Program-made: the position numbers and the translations under genes
The notes under the pieces: generated by a model
What the model was told of the DNA's origin: nothing
Databases searched by the model: none
The model's input: only the letters and a program-made list of their open reading frames with translations
Assembly (NCBI GenBank): GCA_017454335.1
Contig: JAFTDE010000003.1
Location: 1 to 50,493 of the forward strand
Source of the DNA: Bacteroidales bacterium
GTDB taxonomy: Bacteria > Bacteroidota > Bacteroidia > Bacteroidales > UBA932
Reading direction: 5' to 3'
Length of the DNA: 50,493 nucleotides
Shown: positions 1 through 9,212 of the stretch, piece by piece
How the letters are laid out: each line of letters opens with the position of its first letter
Numbering within the stretch: the stretch's first letter is position 1

Positions 1-191
1 CTTTGTATATTTTTTTATACTGCTAGCTCTCTCCTGACGCTTTAATTTCCAAAGAAATCAACGCTCTCGATTTCGTTAAATCGGTACTTGCTTGTACTTT
101 CGTTGTTTACAGTCTTTTCAAAGATCTCTTTCAGTTTTGGCGCTAAAAAAACCAGCCTTTCGGCTGATGCCAACCCCCTTGCTTTCGTTTG
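1..191 (-). other. Probable rRNA operon leader (16S gene would lie left of the window)
   Basis: Read on the minus strand, this stretch starts just after a strong Bacteroidota-type promoter. It contains a boxA-like antitermination sequence (GATCTTTGAAAAG, about 113-126), a small hairpin (CGATTT-CGTT-AAATCG at 68-83), and ends in an AT-rich run at the window edge. Bacteroidota 16S leaders commonly have this order: promoter, a boxA resembling ATCTTTGA, then an AT-rich run just before the mature 16S. No 16S sequence is inside the window, so the assignment is inference. A tRNA or other stable-RNA operon is the main alternative. I see no convincing protein gene here. Confidence 0.55.
145..168 (-). 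terminator. Terminator-like hairpin inside the leader (possible attenuator)
   Basis: The minus strand reads CAGCC-GAAA-GGCTG (153-166), a GNRA-looped stem extended by an A-T and a T-G pair, followed by a run of seven T (145-151). It starts only about 25 nt after the predicted transcription start. There is no upstream minus-strand gene that it could terminate. Confidence 0.65.
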
Positions 192-197
192 GGATTG

Positions 198-228
198 CAA
201 AGGTAGACACTTTTTTTTGACTTGCAAA
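198..228 (-). promoter_or_regulatory. Strong Bacteroidota promoter for the leftward (rRNA-like) transcript
   Basis: On the minus strand there is a -33 TTTG (225-228), a 19-nt spacer and a -7 TACCTTTG (198-205). This is a full match to the Bacteroidota primary-sigma consensus TTTG/TAnnTTTG. The transcription start should fall near 191. An A/T-rich tract lies upstream (229-258). Confidence 0.75.
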
Positions 229-274
229 CTTTTTTCAACTTTTTTTTAAAATTTTTTCTCTGCTTCTTTTTTCG

Positions 275-282
275 TATCTTTG
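275..282 (+). promoter_or_regulatory. -7 box for the LamG gene cluster
   Basis: TATCTTTG matches the Bacteroidota -7 box TAnnTTTG and lies 36 nt before the ATG at 319. At the expected -33 position only a T tract (252-257) is seen, so the upstream element is weak. This promoter diverges from the leftward one at 198-228. Confidence 0.5.
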
Positions 283-318
283 AAAGACATTACGAAAACC
301 AAATCCAACTACCTGAAA

Positions 319-3300
319 ATGAAGAAAACCCTTTTCCTGGCCACCCTGCTCGCTGCAGCGGTCCTGAATCTCCAAGCACAGGACGACAATGCCCTGCTTT
401 TCCATCTGTCCGGCGAAAAAGGCGTGACCGCCGACTATGCCGCCGGTGCGTCGACGCCCAACTTCGTCTCCCGCGTGTCCGTCATCCCCGACGGCCGCGT
501 CGGCAAGGGCATCCGCTGCGAACTGGGCCAGCGCCTCGCATACAAGGCCCCGGGAAACATCTACGCCGAGCGCGGCACCCTCGCCTTCTGGTGGCGGGCC
601 CACGAGCCCTTCGGTCCCACGGAGTTCCCGCTGTTCCGCGTCGGATTCGCCGACCACAGCAGCTGGGACATGACCTGGCTGCGCATCGACTGGAACGGCC
701 ACGGCTTCGACGCCTTCGTCACGGACAACAACCTCGTGCGCGTGCGCGTATCTACAAATAGTAAAAAGCCCGGTGCGGACGAATGGACCCACATCGCCCT
801 CAGCTGGGACGAGAAGAGCGGCATCCGGCTGTACCTGAACGGAGTCGAGGCGGCCCGGCGGGACACCGCGGTCGTGCTGAACACGGGCCTGGACCAGTTC
901 GGTCCGCACTCCCGTGTCATCTCGCCCTACCAGGTCCAGAGCGCCTACAACATGCAGCGCGGCGGCGACATCGATGAAGTGCGCATCTACGGCCAGGCCC
1001 TCAGCGGCGCCCAGGTGGCAGCGCTGGCCGGCAACCGGCCCGGAAACGTCCCTGTCACGCCCCAGGATTTCACCGACCCGGCCGTCCGCCGCGAATGGCA
1101 GCACTTCTACGGATTCGACGGCGCCACGCCGCCGTACCTCGAGCATACCGCGACCACCGTGCGCAAGATCGGCATCCTGGAGAGCTACGACCTCAAGCGC
1201 TGGTGGTGGAAAGCCAACGACGGCATCCGCGAAACCACCTGGCCCGGCGTGTACAACCGTTCCCGCATCGAGGGGCGCAACGATTACTTCCAGCTGCCCG
1301 ACTGGGACTGCTACTCCACCTCCGGCATCCAGGTGCGCTTCAACATGCCGGACGAGCCCTGGAACTACGTCGAGATGAGCGGCGGCGCCTTCGGCAGTCT
1401 CGCCCTCAGCCGCAATGACGACGGAACCGACGCCAAGGAATTCGATACGAAGGCCTACGGTACCCAGCATACCTTCCACAAACTCGCCGAACCCGTCAAG
1501 GGCCAGACGCTGGTCTTCACCAACGAAGTCCAGGAAACGCCCATCCAGGAACTCGACGCCTACTACATCCACGAAGGGGACGCGCCGCAGGGCATTTCCC
1601 GCCTGAGCTACAGCGTCGGTGAATTCCACGACTACAACCACCCGCAGCTGCTGGCCGTCAGGGAATTCATCGAAGGCCGATACACCCCTCAGGAGCGCCA
1701 GATGCTGCTGGCCCGCAGCGACCGCCGCGGCCGCATGCGCGAAGACCAGGCACAGAACGCCGAGATGATGATGCGCCAGCAGGCCCAACAGGGCATGATC
1801 CGGCCCCGGAAAGGCAGCCTGCCCATCGTGCACGTCGTCATCCCCAGCGACTACCGGGACATCGGCATCAACGAAGCCCTGACGCTGTCCACTGAGACCG
1901 CTGGGGACAACTGGTCCGCCGGCGGCAGTGCCGGAGGCAACACCTCGTGGCGCAACATCCCCGCCGGACTGGACGGCATCCGCATCGACCTGCCCGCCCT
2001 GAACGTCAAGGCCGGTCCCGACGGACTGGTTCCGATCAACATCCAGGTCAAGGATCCCATCTGGAAGCTGCGCAACATGCTGGACTTCTCCTTCTCGGTC
2101 AAGCCCGGCGAGCGCCGCACCCTGTGGCTGGACCTGCGCGACCGCATCCTGCCGAACGACGAGCCCCTGTACCTGACCTTCGCCAGCGCCAATGACGACT
2201 TCAGCGCCGCATCCCTTTCCGGCCTGCGCATCGAACTCATATTCAAGGACCGCGAGGCAGCCAAGAAAGAGCATACCGACGACCGTTTCACCCAGGTGCG
2301 CGACACCTACGCCATGATCGTCGAAGAGAACACCCAGAGCCGCCGGCTGAGCAAGTTCGCCCAGATCGACAAGGACCTGAACGACCTGATGCGCGTGGAT
2401 CCCTACCACACCCCCGGCCGCAACTACTGGGCCCTGTACTACGGCGAGCAGATGGGTCCGGACTACACCGAGCCCGTCGCCCCGAAGAACATGCCCGAAT
2501 GGGCCTTCGTCCAGCTGGAAATCCTGAAGAAATACCGCAGCCTGATCGAATGGTACATCGACAACCGCCAGGTGGAATACGGTGAATTCGGCGGCGGCAT
2601 CTCCGACGACACCGACCTCACGAACCACTTCACCGGGCTGTTCTGCATCGGCGACATCCGCGAGAAGATCGGCAAGTCCCTGCACCTGTTCATGGATGCC
2701 GTCGACCGCGAAGGCACCCTGACACGCGGAATCAGCACCATCCAGACCGACGGTCTGCACACCTACGAAGAGGGCGGGAACACCCTCTGCCAGATCAACT
2801 ACACCGAAGCCGGCAATCCCCGCCAGGCCGAACGCCTGATGGAGAGCGTGAAGAGCTTCTACGAGCAGGTGATGGCGGTCAACGCCCAGGGTCACCTGCA
2901 CTTCCGTTCGGACTATTTCAGCGCGACCAAGATCGCCCTCGAGTGGCCCTGGACCTGGAATTCCTCGCGCGAGAACCTGCACAGCGGCCCGGCTCTGATG
3001 CTGGGTGAGTACTACGGCAACCCCACGGCCCGCGACATCTGGCTGCGCTATGCCGACTCGCTGCTGGAGCACAAGCGCGTCGTCAACGGGAACCCGCAGC
3101 TGCCGATGGAGATCAACTTCCTCACGGACGAGGTGCGCAGCTGGGGCATCAGCTACCTGAGCGCCCTGTTCTGCTATGCCTACTACTGGACCGGCGAGGA
3201 GAAGTACCGCGAGATCCTCGAAGCGAGCGGATTCACCAGCTTCGAGCCCACCAAGGAGTCCCTCGTCCGCCAGGGCCGCCAGCTGCTGCGCAGCATCGCC

Positions 3301-4029
3301 CAGCGCGAATACATCACCAAGGAAGGCAGCGTCTGGATCGACCGCATCGGATTTGACGTCGACCTGATCCAGGAATCCCGCCTGGGCGGCATCGCCATGA
3401 ACCGCAGCCAGCACCTGGTGCCCGTCAACCTGGTCAACTGGATCTTCGACGACGAAGCCGACGCCGAGAAACTGGCCATCCTGGTCCACGACCGCAGCCG
3501 CAGCGGATTCTCCGTCGATTTCTACAATACTTCCCGCAAGGCCATCAAGCTGGACATGCAGGGACTGGAACTGCTGGGCGGCGACTGGGAACTGACGGTC
3601 GGCGGCAAGACCCGCACCGTCCGTTTCGGCCGTGACCGCCGCGTCAGCCTGCGCATCCCCGCCCGCCGCGAGTACACCATCACCATGAAACTCCAGGGCG
3701 AGGGCCGGGATTTCAACCAGCTGCCCGACCTGGGCATCGGCTGCGAGGATGTCGCGGTGAACGGCAATGCCGTGGAAGTCACCGTGCACAACATCTCCGG
3801 CCAGGATGTGGACGGGATGGAGATCGCCCTGGCGGACGCCCGCGGCAAGGTGCTGGTCAGGGAGCGCATCCCCGCCATCGCCGCGCCGGCCGACCTGATC
3901 CCCAAGACGGCGAAAGTGACCCTGCAGCTGCCTTCCGGCCGCAAGGCGACGGGCCTGAACGTCCTGCTGGATCCCGACAACCGCATCGAAGAAATCTACG
4001 AAACCAATAACCGAATCCAAATCCAATAA
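319..4029 (+). CDS. Secreted LamG-domain protein with alpha/alpha-toroid-like core and CARDB-like C-terminus (copy 1)
   Basis: Predicted 1236-aa exported protein. The start at 319 is chosen because it directly precedes a clean signal peptide (MKKTLFLATLLAAAVLNLQA, then QDD); an upstream TTG in frame at 280 overlaps the -7 box. Residues about 45-235 look like a concanavalin A/LamG jelly roll, with segments such as TLAFWWR, WTHIALSWD and IRLYLNG and ending DEVRIY. A second beta-rich region follows (about 285-450). An aromatic helix-rich region (about 700-1000) resembles an alpha/alpha toroid of lyases or glycosidases. The last 100 residues resemble a CARDB/APHP domain (DPDNRIEEIYETNN). The next gene is a close full-length paralog only 4 nt downstream. 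A role in binding or cutting an extracellular polysaccharide is inference; I recognise no catalytic signature. Confidence 0.8.
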   Translation: MKKTLFLATLLAAAVLNLQAQDDNALLFHLSGEKGVTADYAAGASTPNFVSRVSVIPDGRVGKGIRCELGQRLAYKAPGNIYAERGTLAFWWRAHEPFGPTEFPLFRVGFADHSSWDMTWLRIDWNGHGFDAFVTDNNLVRVRVSTNSKKPGADEWTHIALSWDEKSGIRLYLNGVEAARRDTAVVLNTGLDQFGPHSRVISPYQVQSAYNMQRGGDIDEVRIYGQALSGAQVAALAGNRPGNVPVTPQDFTDPAVRREWQHFYGFDGATPPYLEHTATTVRKIGILESYDLKRWWWKANDGIRETTWPGVYNRSRIEGRNDYFQLPDWDCYSTSGIQVRFNMPDEPWNYVEMSGGAFGSLALSRNDDGTDAKEFDTKAYGTQHTFHKLAEPVKGQTLVFTNEVQETPIQELDAYYIHEGDAPQGISRLSYSVGEFHDYNHPQLLAVREFIEGRYTPQERQMLLARSDRRGRMREDQAQNAEMMMRQQAQQGMIRPRKGSLPIVHVVIPSDYRDIGINEALTLSTETAGDNWSAGGSAGGNTSWRNIPAGLDGIRIDLPALNVKAGPDGLVPINIQVKDPIWKLRNMLDFSFSVKPGERRTLWLDLRDRILPNDEPLYLTFASANDDFSAASLSGLRIELIFKDREAAKKEHTDDRFTQVRDTYAMIVEENTQSRRLSKFAQIDKDLNDLMRVDPYHTPGRNYWALYYGEQMGPDYTEPVAPKNMPEWAFVQLEILKKYRSLIEWYIDNRQVEYGEFGGGISDDTDLTNHFTGLFCIGDIREKIGKSLHLFMDAVDREGTLTRGISTIQTDGLHTYEEGGNTLCQINYTEAGNPRQAERLMESVKSFYEQVMAVNAQGHLHFRSDYFSATKIALEWPWTWNSSRENLHSGPALMLGEYYGNPTARDIWLRYADSLLEHKRVVNGNPQLPMEINFLTDEVRSWGISYLSALFCYAYYWTGEEKYREILEASGFTSFEPTKESLVRQGRQLLRSIAQREYITKEGSVWIDRIGFDVDLIQESRLGGIAMNRSQHLVPVNLVNWIFDDEADAEKLAILVHDRSRSGFSVDFYNTSRKAIKLDMQGLELLGGDWELTVGGKTRTVRFGRDRRVSLRIPARREYTITMKLQGEGRDFNQLPDLGIGCEDVAVNGNAVEVTVHNISGQDVDGMEIALADARGKVLVRERIPAIAAPADLIPKTAKVTLQLPSGRKATGLNVLLDPDNRIEEIYETNNRIQIQ

Positions 4030-4033
4030 ACCC

Positions 4034-7000
4034 ATGCGCAAGATTCTGACCACATGCCTGGCCCTGTTGCTGGCCGCAGCCCTGCTGCCCGCCCAGGAGG
4101 ACAACGGAGCCCTGCTCTTCTACCTGTCCGGCGAGAACGGCACCACCGCCGACTTCGCCCAGGGGTCCCCTTACCCGAATTACCTCTCCAACATCTCCGT
4201 CCTGGAGGAAGGGGCCGTCGGCAAAGGCATCCACTGCGCCGACAAACAGCTCTTTTCCTACTGGGCTCCCGGGAACATCTATTCCAACCGGGGCACGCTG
4301 AGCTTCTTCTGGAAGTCCGGCCAGATCATCAACGAGACCCCCTTCCCGATCTTCCGGGTGGGATTCGCCGACCACAGCAGCTGGGACATGACCTGGTTGC
4401 GCATCGACTGGAACGGACACGGATTCGACGCCTTCGTCACCGACAACAACCTGGTGCGGCTGCGCGTCTCGACGACCGAGCATCCCGAACCCACCCAGGA
4501 CCAGTGGACGCACATCGCCTTCAGCTGGGACGAGAACGTCGGCATCCGCCTGTACCTGGACGGCCGCCTGGCCGCCAAACGGGACACCTGCCTGACGCTG
4601 AACACCGGGCTGGACCAGTTCGGTCCCCATTCCCGCATCATCTCGCCCTACCAGGTCCAGAGCGCCTACAACATGCAGCGCGGCGGTGACATCGACGAGA
4701 TCCGCATCTACTCCCGGATGATCACGGACGCCGACGCGGTCCTGCTGGCCCAGGCCGAGACCCCGCAGATCCCCGTCGAGGGGCTGTCCATGGGGGACAA
4801 GGCTTTCGCCGGCGGCTGGAACCACGCCCTCGGATTTGACGGCGCTTCCCTGCCGCCCTACCTGGAGAACGAGAACACGACGGTCCGCAAGATCGGCATC
4901 GACGAGGTATACGACCTCAAGCGCTGGTGGTGGAAAGCCAACGACGGCATCCTCGAGACCACCTGGCCGGGCGTGTACAACCGCTCCCGGATCGAAGGCC
5001 GCAACGACTACTTCCAGCTGCCCGACTGGGACTGCTACTTCGATTCCGGCTGGAAGATCCGTTTCAACATGCCGCAGGAGAAGTGGAATTACCTGGAGAT
5101 CACCGGCGGCGCGTTCGGCCCGGTCGGGGTGACCCCGAACCCGGACGGCACCGGCGGCAAGGCCATCGGCCAGAAACCCGCCGGGACGCAGCGCAGCTTC
5201 TACAAACTCGCCGAACCCGTCGAGGGCCAGACCGTGACCTTCACCAACGAGGTGCAGGAAACCCCGATCCAGGAAGTCAACGCCTTCTATGTCCATGAGG
5301 GCGCGGCGCCGCAGGGTGTCGCCCGGCTCAGCTACACGCTGGGAGACTTCCACTGCTACCACAACCCGGCCCTGGAGGAGGTCCGGGATTACGTCGCCGG
5401 CCGCTTCGAGCCCGAAGCCCGGTCGATGATGCTGGCCCTGCCGGCCGCAGCCCGCAACGCTGCGAACGCCCAGCCCGGCCACCATGCAGCCCGGTCCGGA
5501 CAGAATCTGCCCATCGTGCACATCGTCATCCCGTCCAACACGCGCGAACTCGGCCTGAACGTGCCGGTGACCCTGGACAATCCCGCACGGAACCTGGGCA
5601 ACGCTTCCTGGGAATTCATGCGCGCCGGTCTGGACGGCATCCTGGTGGAACTGCCCGCCCTGGATCTCGCTCCGGCGCAGGGAGGCCTGATCCCCCTGAA
5701 CATCCGCGTCAAGGATCCTGTCTGGAAACTGCGCGACATGGTCGACTTCTCCTTCAGCGTCCGGCCCGGGCAGAAGCGCAACCTGTGGATCGACATGCGC
5801 GACCGCATCCTGCCGGAAGGCCTTCCGCTGTACCTGACCCTGGCCAGCGGCTGTGCCCAGTTCGGCCCCGAGGCCCTCGCCGGCGCCCGCATCACCCTGG
5901 TCTTCAAGTCCTATGACGAAGCCCGTGCCGAGCACATCGCCGACCGCCTCACCCAGGTCCGCGACAACCACGCGATGATCGTCGAGGAGCATCCGGGATC
6001 CAAGCGCCTGAACAAGTTCAACCAGATCGATGCGGACATGCGCGACCTGTTCCGCGTAGATCCGGAGAACAAGATCGGCCGCAGCTACTGGGCCCTGTAC
6101 TACGGCGAGCAGGCCGCTCCCGCGTATGACGAGCCCGTCACCCCGGCCGGCGTTCCCGAATGGGCCTTCACCCAGCTGGAACTGCTGAAGGAATACCGCC
6201 ACCTGATCACCTGGTGGCTGGACAACCGCGAAATCGAGAACGGCGAGATCGGCGGCGGCCTGTCCGACGACTCCGACTTCGCCAACTTCTACCCCGCCTA
6301 CCACGCGATGGGCCTGATGCCCGACCGTTTCCGCAGCTCGCAGGCCCGCCTGCTGGAGGCCATCTACGACCAGGGCATGCTGACCGACGGTGTCAGCACC
6401 ATCATGACGGACGGCCTGCACACCTACGAAGAGGGCGTCAACTCGCTGGACCAGATGAACATCCTCGAGCCGGGCAATCCGAAATACGCCGAGCGCCTGA
6501 TGCAGACGGCCAAGACCTACCACGAACGTTTCTTCCAGGTCAACGCCGCCGGACACACGCACCTGGTCTCCGACTTCTTCAGCCACGACAAGATCGCCCG
6601 CGAGGGCATCTGGGCCTGGGTGACGCACCGCAGCTACTACCACGCCGGTCCGTCTTCGCTGCTGGGCCAGCTGTACGGCAACAGCTTCGCCCGCGAGAAC
6701 GTCCTGCGCTTCCTGGATTCCCAGCTCGCCCACGCCCGCGTGAACGAGCAGGGCCGCTACCTGCTGCCGGAAGAGCTGAACTTCATCACGGACGAGGTCC
6801 GCGTCTGGGGTTCGAACAGCCTCGCGATGCCGCCGCTGTGGTACGCCTGGCTGTGGACGAAGGACGAGAAATACCTCGCCCCGATCAAGGCCGGCACCTG
6901 GCTGCCTTCGGTCGGCACCAAGGAAGAGCAGGCCCAGCTGTACCGCCGGACCCTGCGCAACCTGGTCATCAACGACTACATCTACACCGACGGCCAGCTG

Positions 7001-7693
7001 TGGTCCGACCGCATCCAGTACAGCACGAGCGCCATCCAGACCGCCCGCCTGGGCATGCCGGCGATGGACCGTTCCGCCTACTTCATGCCGGTCAACCCGC
7101 TGTCCTGGAAATTCGCCGATGACGAGGACGTGACGCAGGTCGCCATCCTCGTGAGCAACGCCGCCTACGACCACTTCGACGTGGACTTCTTCAACACGAA
7201 GGGCAAGACCGTCCAGGTGGAGATGATCGGCGGGCAGGCCCTGCTGGGCGACTGGGAGCTGAGCATCGGGGGCAAGACGCAGACCCTGCGCTGGGGCCGT
7301 GACCGCCGGGTGACCCTGAAGATCCCCGCCGGCAAGGAGTACCGCATCGAGATGCGCCTCAAGACCCCGGGTCCCGCTTTCAACGAGCTGCCTGACCTGG
7401 CGATCGGCGAGGAAGACGTCGTCGTGAACGGCGGCCGCGTGGAGGTGACGCTCCACAACCTGGGCGGCGTCACGACCAATCCGATGAAGATCGCACTGGT
7501 GAACGCCAAGGGCAAGGTCCTCTCCGAGAACTGGACGCCGGCCATCGCGGCGCCGCTGGATCTGGTGCCCAAGACGGCCAGGGTCGTGCTGGAAGTCCCC
7601 GCCGGGACGGACCTCAAGGGATGCAGCGTGGTGATCGACCCCCGCAACGAGGTGGAGGAGAACTACGAGAGCAACAACAAGGTCCTCCTGTAG
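4034..7693 (+). CDS. Secreted LamG-domain protein with alpha/alpha-toroid-like core and CARDB-like C-terminus (copy 2)
   Basis: Predicted 1219-aa exported protein with signal peptide MRKILTTCLALLLAAALLPA. It is a full-length tandem paralog of the preceding gene. The LamG part (about 40-230) is nearly identical in places; both carry GFADHSSWDMTWLRIDWNGH and the DQFGPHSR stretch. The middle motifs are also shared (DLKRWWWKANDGI, GLHTYEEG, RSYWALYYGEQ versus RNYWALYYGEQ). The C-terminal CARDB-like end (about 1117-1219) has DPRNEVEENYESNN. The helical core differs more than the LamG part, so the two proteins may handle related but different ligands. It begins 4 nt after the first copy stops and is followed 17 nt later by a serine-hydrolase-like lipoprotein, so the three probably form an operon. 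The substrate is unknown. Confidence 0.8.
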   Translation: MRKILTTCLALLLAAALLPAQEDNGALLFYLSGENGTTADFAQGSPYPNYLSNISVLEEGAVGKGIHCADKQLFSYWAPGNIYSNRGTLSFFWKSGQIINETPFPIFRVGFADHSSWDMTWLRIDWNGHGFDAFVTDNNLVRLRVSTTEHPEPTQDQWTHIAFSWDENVGIRLYLDGRLAAKRDTCLTLNTGLDQFGPHSRIISPYQVQSAYNMQRGGDIDEIRIYSRMITDADAVLLAQAETPQIPVEGLSMGDKAFAGGWNHALGFDGASLPPYLENENTTVRKIGIDEVYDLKRWWWKANDGILETTWPGVYNRSRIEGRNDYFQLPDWDCYFDSGWKIRFNMPQEKWNYLEITGGAFGPVGVTPNPDGTGGKAIGQKPAGTQRSFYKLAEPVEGQTVTFTNEVQETPIQEVNAFYVHEGAAPQGVARLSYTLGDFHCYHNPALEEVRDYVAGRFEPEARSMMLALPAAARNAANAQPGHHAARSGQNLPIVHIVIPSNTRELGLNVPVTLDNPARNLGNASWEFMRAGLDGILVELPALDLAPAQGGLIPLNIRVKDPVWKLRDMVDFSFSVRPGQKRNLWIDMRDRILPEGLPLYLTLASGCAQFGPEALAGARITLVFKSYDEARAEHIADRLTQVRDNHAMIVEEHPGSKRLNKFNQIDADMRDLFRVDPENKIGRSYWALYYGEQAAPAYDEPVTPAGVPEWAFTQLELLKEYRHLITWWLDNREIENGEIGGGLSDDSDFANFYPAYHAMGLMPDRFRSSQARLLEAIYDQGMLTDGVSTIMTDGLHTYEEGVNSLDQMNILEPGNPKYAERLMQTAKTYHERFFQVNAAGHTHLVSDFFSHDKIAREGIWAWVTHRSYYHAGPSSLLGQLYGNSFARENVLRFLDSQLAHARVNEQGRYLLPEELNFITDEVRVWGSNSLAMPPLWYAWLWTKDEKYLAPIKAGTWLPSVGTKEEQAQLYRRTLRNLVINDYIYTDGQLWSDRIQYSTSAIQTARLGMPAMDRSAYFMPVNPLSWKFADDEDVTQVAILVSNAAYDHFDVDFFNTKGKTVQVEMIGGQALLGDWELSIGGKTQTLRWGRDRRVTLKIPAGKEYRIEMRLKTPGPAFNELPDLAIGEEDVVVNGGRVEVTLHNLGGVTTNPMKIALVNAKGKVLSENWTPAIAAPLDLVPKTARVVLEVPAGTDLKGCSVVIDPRNEVEENYESNNKVLL

Positions 7694-7710
7694 GTCATTC
7701 CCGCACACGC

Positions 7711-8886
7711 ATGTCCATTACCCGCATAATCCGGATCTGCATCCCCATCGCCTGTGGGATTGTCCTGTCGTCATGTTCCATGATAAGAGGATATCGCGCC
7801 GACGGTTTGGACGGCCCGGGCATTTTCAGCTTCGAGCATCACGTCCACGATACCATCCCCAACGGGGACCGGGTGTTCCGGTTCAAGGTGGCGGAATCAA
7901 GGGCCGATTGGATCGATACGCTTCACTTTTACAATGAACCGCCACATTGTATAAACCTGACTTTCCCGGAAGCGATGGCCGATAAAAGCCCCACGCAGGG
8001 GATTATGATCATCCATGACGACACGATCGTGTACGAGATGTACCGGGGCGATTTTTCGGCGGACCGCCTGGCGACTGTCTTCTCCGTGTCCAAATCCATA
8101 AACTCGCTGCTGTGCGGCATCGCAATGGATGAAGGCTATATAGACAGCCTCGACGATCCCGTCACCAAATACCTGCCGGAACTGAAGGGAAGAGACCCCA
8201 GGTGGGAGATGCTGACCATCCGTTACCTGCTGGCCATGTACAGCGGGCTGGACTTTGATGATGAATATTCGTTCAACATCAAGGAGTTGAAGACGGTCAA
8301 CGCCATTGCAAGACTGAATTACGGGCACAACCTGATGAGACAGATCAAGGGCTTGAAGTTCCGCTGCGATCCGGGGACCGAGTTCCGATACGAGAGCATG
8401 ACCGCGGCCATCCTCGGCGTGGTCATCGAGCGTGCCACGGGCCAGCACTATGCCGATTACCTGAGCGAGAAAGTCTGGAAACCGCTGCAGATGGAGTCGG
8501 TGGCGCTGATCAACATCGACAGCCGCAAACACCGTGCGGCCCATGCCTTCGGCGGCATCACCTGCACCCTGAAAGACCTGGCCAAGATCGGCCGCCTCTA
8601 TCTGAACAATGGCATGTGGGACGGCGAACGCATCGTGAGCGAGGAATGGATACGCCTGACTACCGGTTTTTATCCCGAATCCAGCTACAAATACAGCTGG
8701 TATGACGTTCGGTTTGAAGGCTTTAAAACCGGGCAGCATCCGGGCTTTTACGCAATCGGCATATACAACCAGGTCCTCTACGTCAACCCGTACAAAAAAC
8801 TGATCATGGTCCGGATCGGCGCGGACAACATCGGCTGGGCCACCATTCCGGAAGTGTTTGAGCAGCTAAGCGATATCTGGATGTAG
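7711..8886 (+). CDS. Beta-lactamase-fold serine hydrolase lipoprotein
   Basis: 391-aa protein of the serine beta-lactamase/CubicO class-C-like family. The ATG at 7711 is preferred over an upstream in-frame start because it directly precedes a lipoprotein signal with lipobox LSSC (Cys22). The family Ser-x-x-Lys is SVSK at 125-128, giving a nucleophile Ser125 and Lys128. The Tyr-x-Ser/Asn motif is YES at 227-229. The C-terminal stretch YAIGIYNQVLYVNP resembles the end of 6-aminohexanoate-dimer-hydrolase-type members. The enzyme would act in the periplasm or at the cell surface on an ester, amide or peptide that cannot be named from sequence. It is 17 nt downstream of the LamG pair but has visibly lower GC and less biased codon use than they do, so it may be a later arrival. 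Confidence 0.85.
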   Translation: MSITRIIRICIPIACGIVLSSCSMIRGYRADGLDGPGIFSFEHHVHDTIPNGDRVFRFKVAESRADWIDTLHFYNEPPHCINLTFPEAMADKSPTQGIMIIHDDTIVYEMYRGDFSADRLATVFSVSKSINSLLCGIAMDEGYIDSLDDPVTKYLPELKGRDPRWEMLTIRYLLAMYSGLDFDDEYSFNIKELKTVNAIARLNYGHNLMRQIKGLKFRCDPGTEFRYESMTAAILGVVIERATGQHYADYLSEKVWKPLQMESVALINIDSRKHRAAHAFGGITCTLKDLAKIGRLYLNNGMWDGERIVSEEWIRLTTGFYPESSYKYSWYDVRFEGFKTGQHPGFYAIGIYNQVLYVNPYKKLIMVRIGADNIGWATIPEVFEQLSDIWM

Positions 8887-8952
8887 ACGGATTGTAACGG
8901 GACGGCGCGCGTGGCTACATCCCCCGGGAAATAATCGCCCCTGCCCTGGAAT

Positions 8953-9001
8953 CGTCATCCCCGACCTGATCGGGGATCCCTTCCAGCGTTGGCCCGGAGG
9001 C
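8953..9001 (+). repeat. Hairpin repeat copy A
   Basis: An 8-bp perfect stem ATCCCCGA (8957-8964) / TCGGGGAT (8970-8977) is preceded by CGTC and followed by a tail containing CTTCCAGCGTTG and CCCGGAG. A second copy with compensatory stem changes is at 9521-9570, and a degenerate third copy lies on the minus strand at 47521-47551. Confidence 0.75.
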
Positions 9002-9212
9002 AGGTTCCGCGCGGAGAATGCGAATACAAAACGCTCTCGCGTTTCAAGCATTCCCGCTGCGGAACTGCCCCCGGGCCCTGTCCCAATGAAGGGACGGGAC
9101 ATTTTTAGATGATTTCTGTCAGAATACCAAGTTCCAGGGCCTCTTCCGCCGAGCCTCCCGCAGCGCGCCGGTAACCGCCGCAGGGCATATTTTGCGGCGG
9201 TGGTGCCGAGAG

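Noticed and set aside
42-227. 61-codon minus-strand ORF at the left edge
   Set aside because: It begins inside the -33/-7 promoter and runs through the hairpin and boxA-like leader, so it is not a likely gene.
235-7708. Two very long minus-strand ORFs (about 1289 and 1283 codons) opposite the LamG genes
   Set aside because: They are antisense shadows made by GC-biased codons. They have no protein-like composition or signal, and the plus-strand frames have clear signal peptides and domains.
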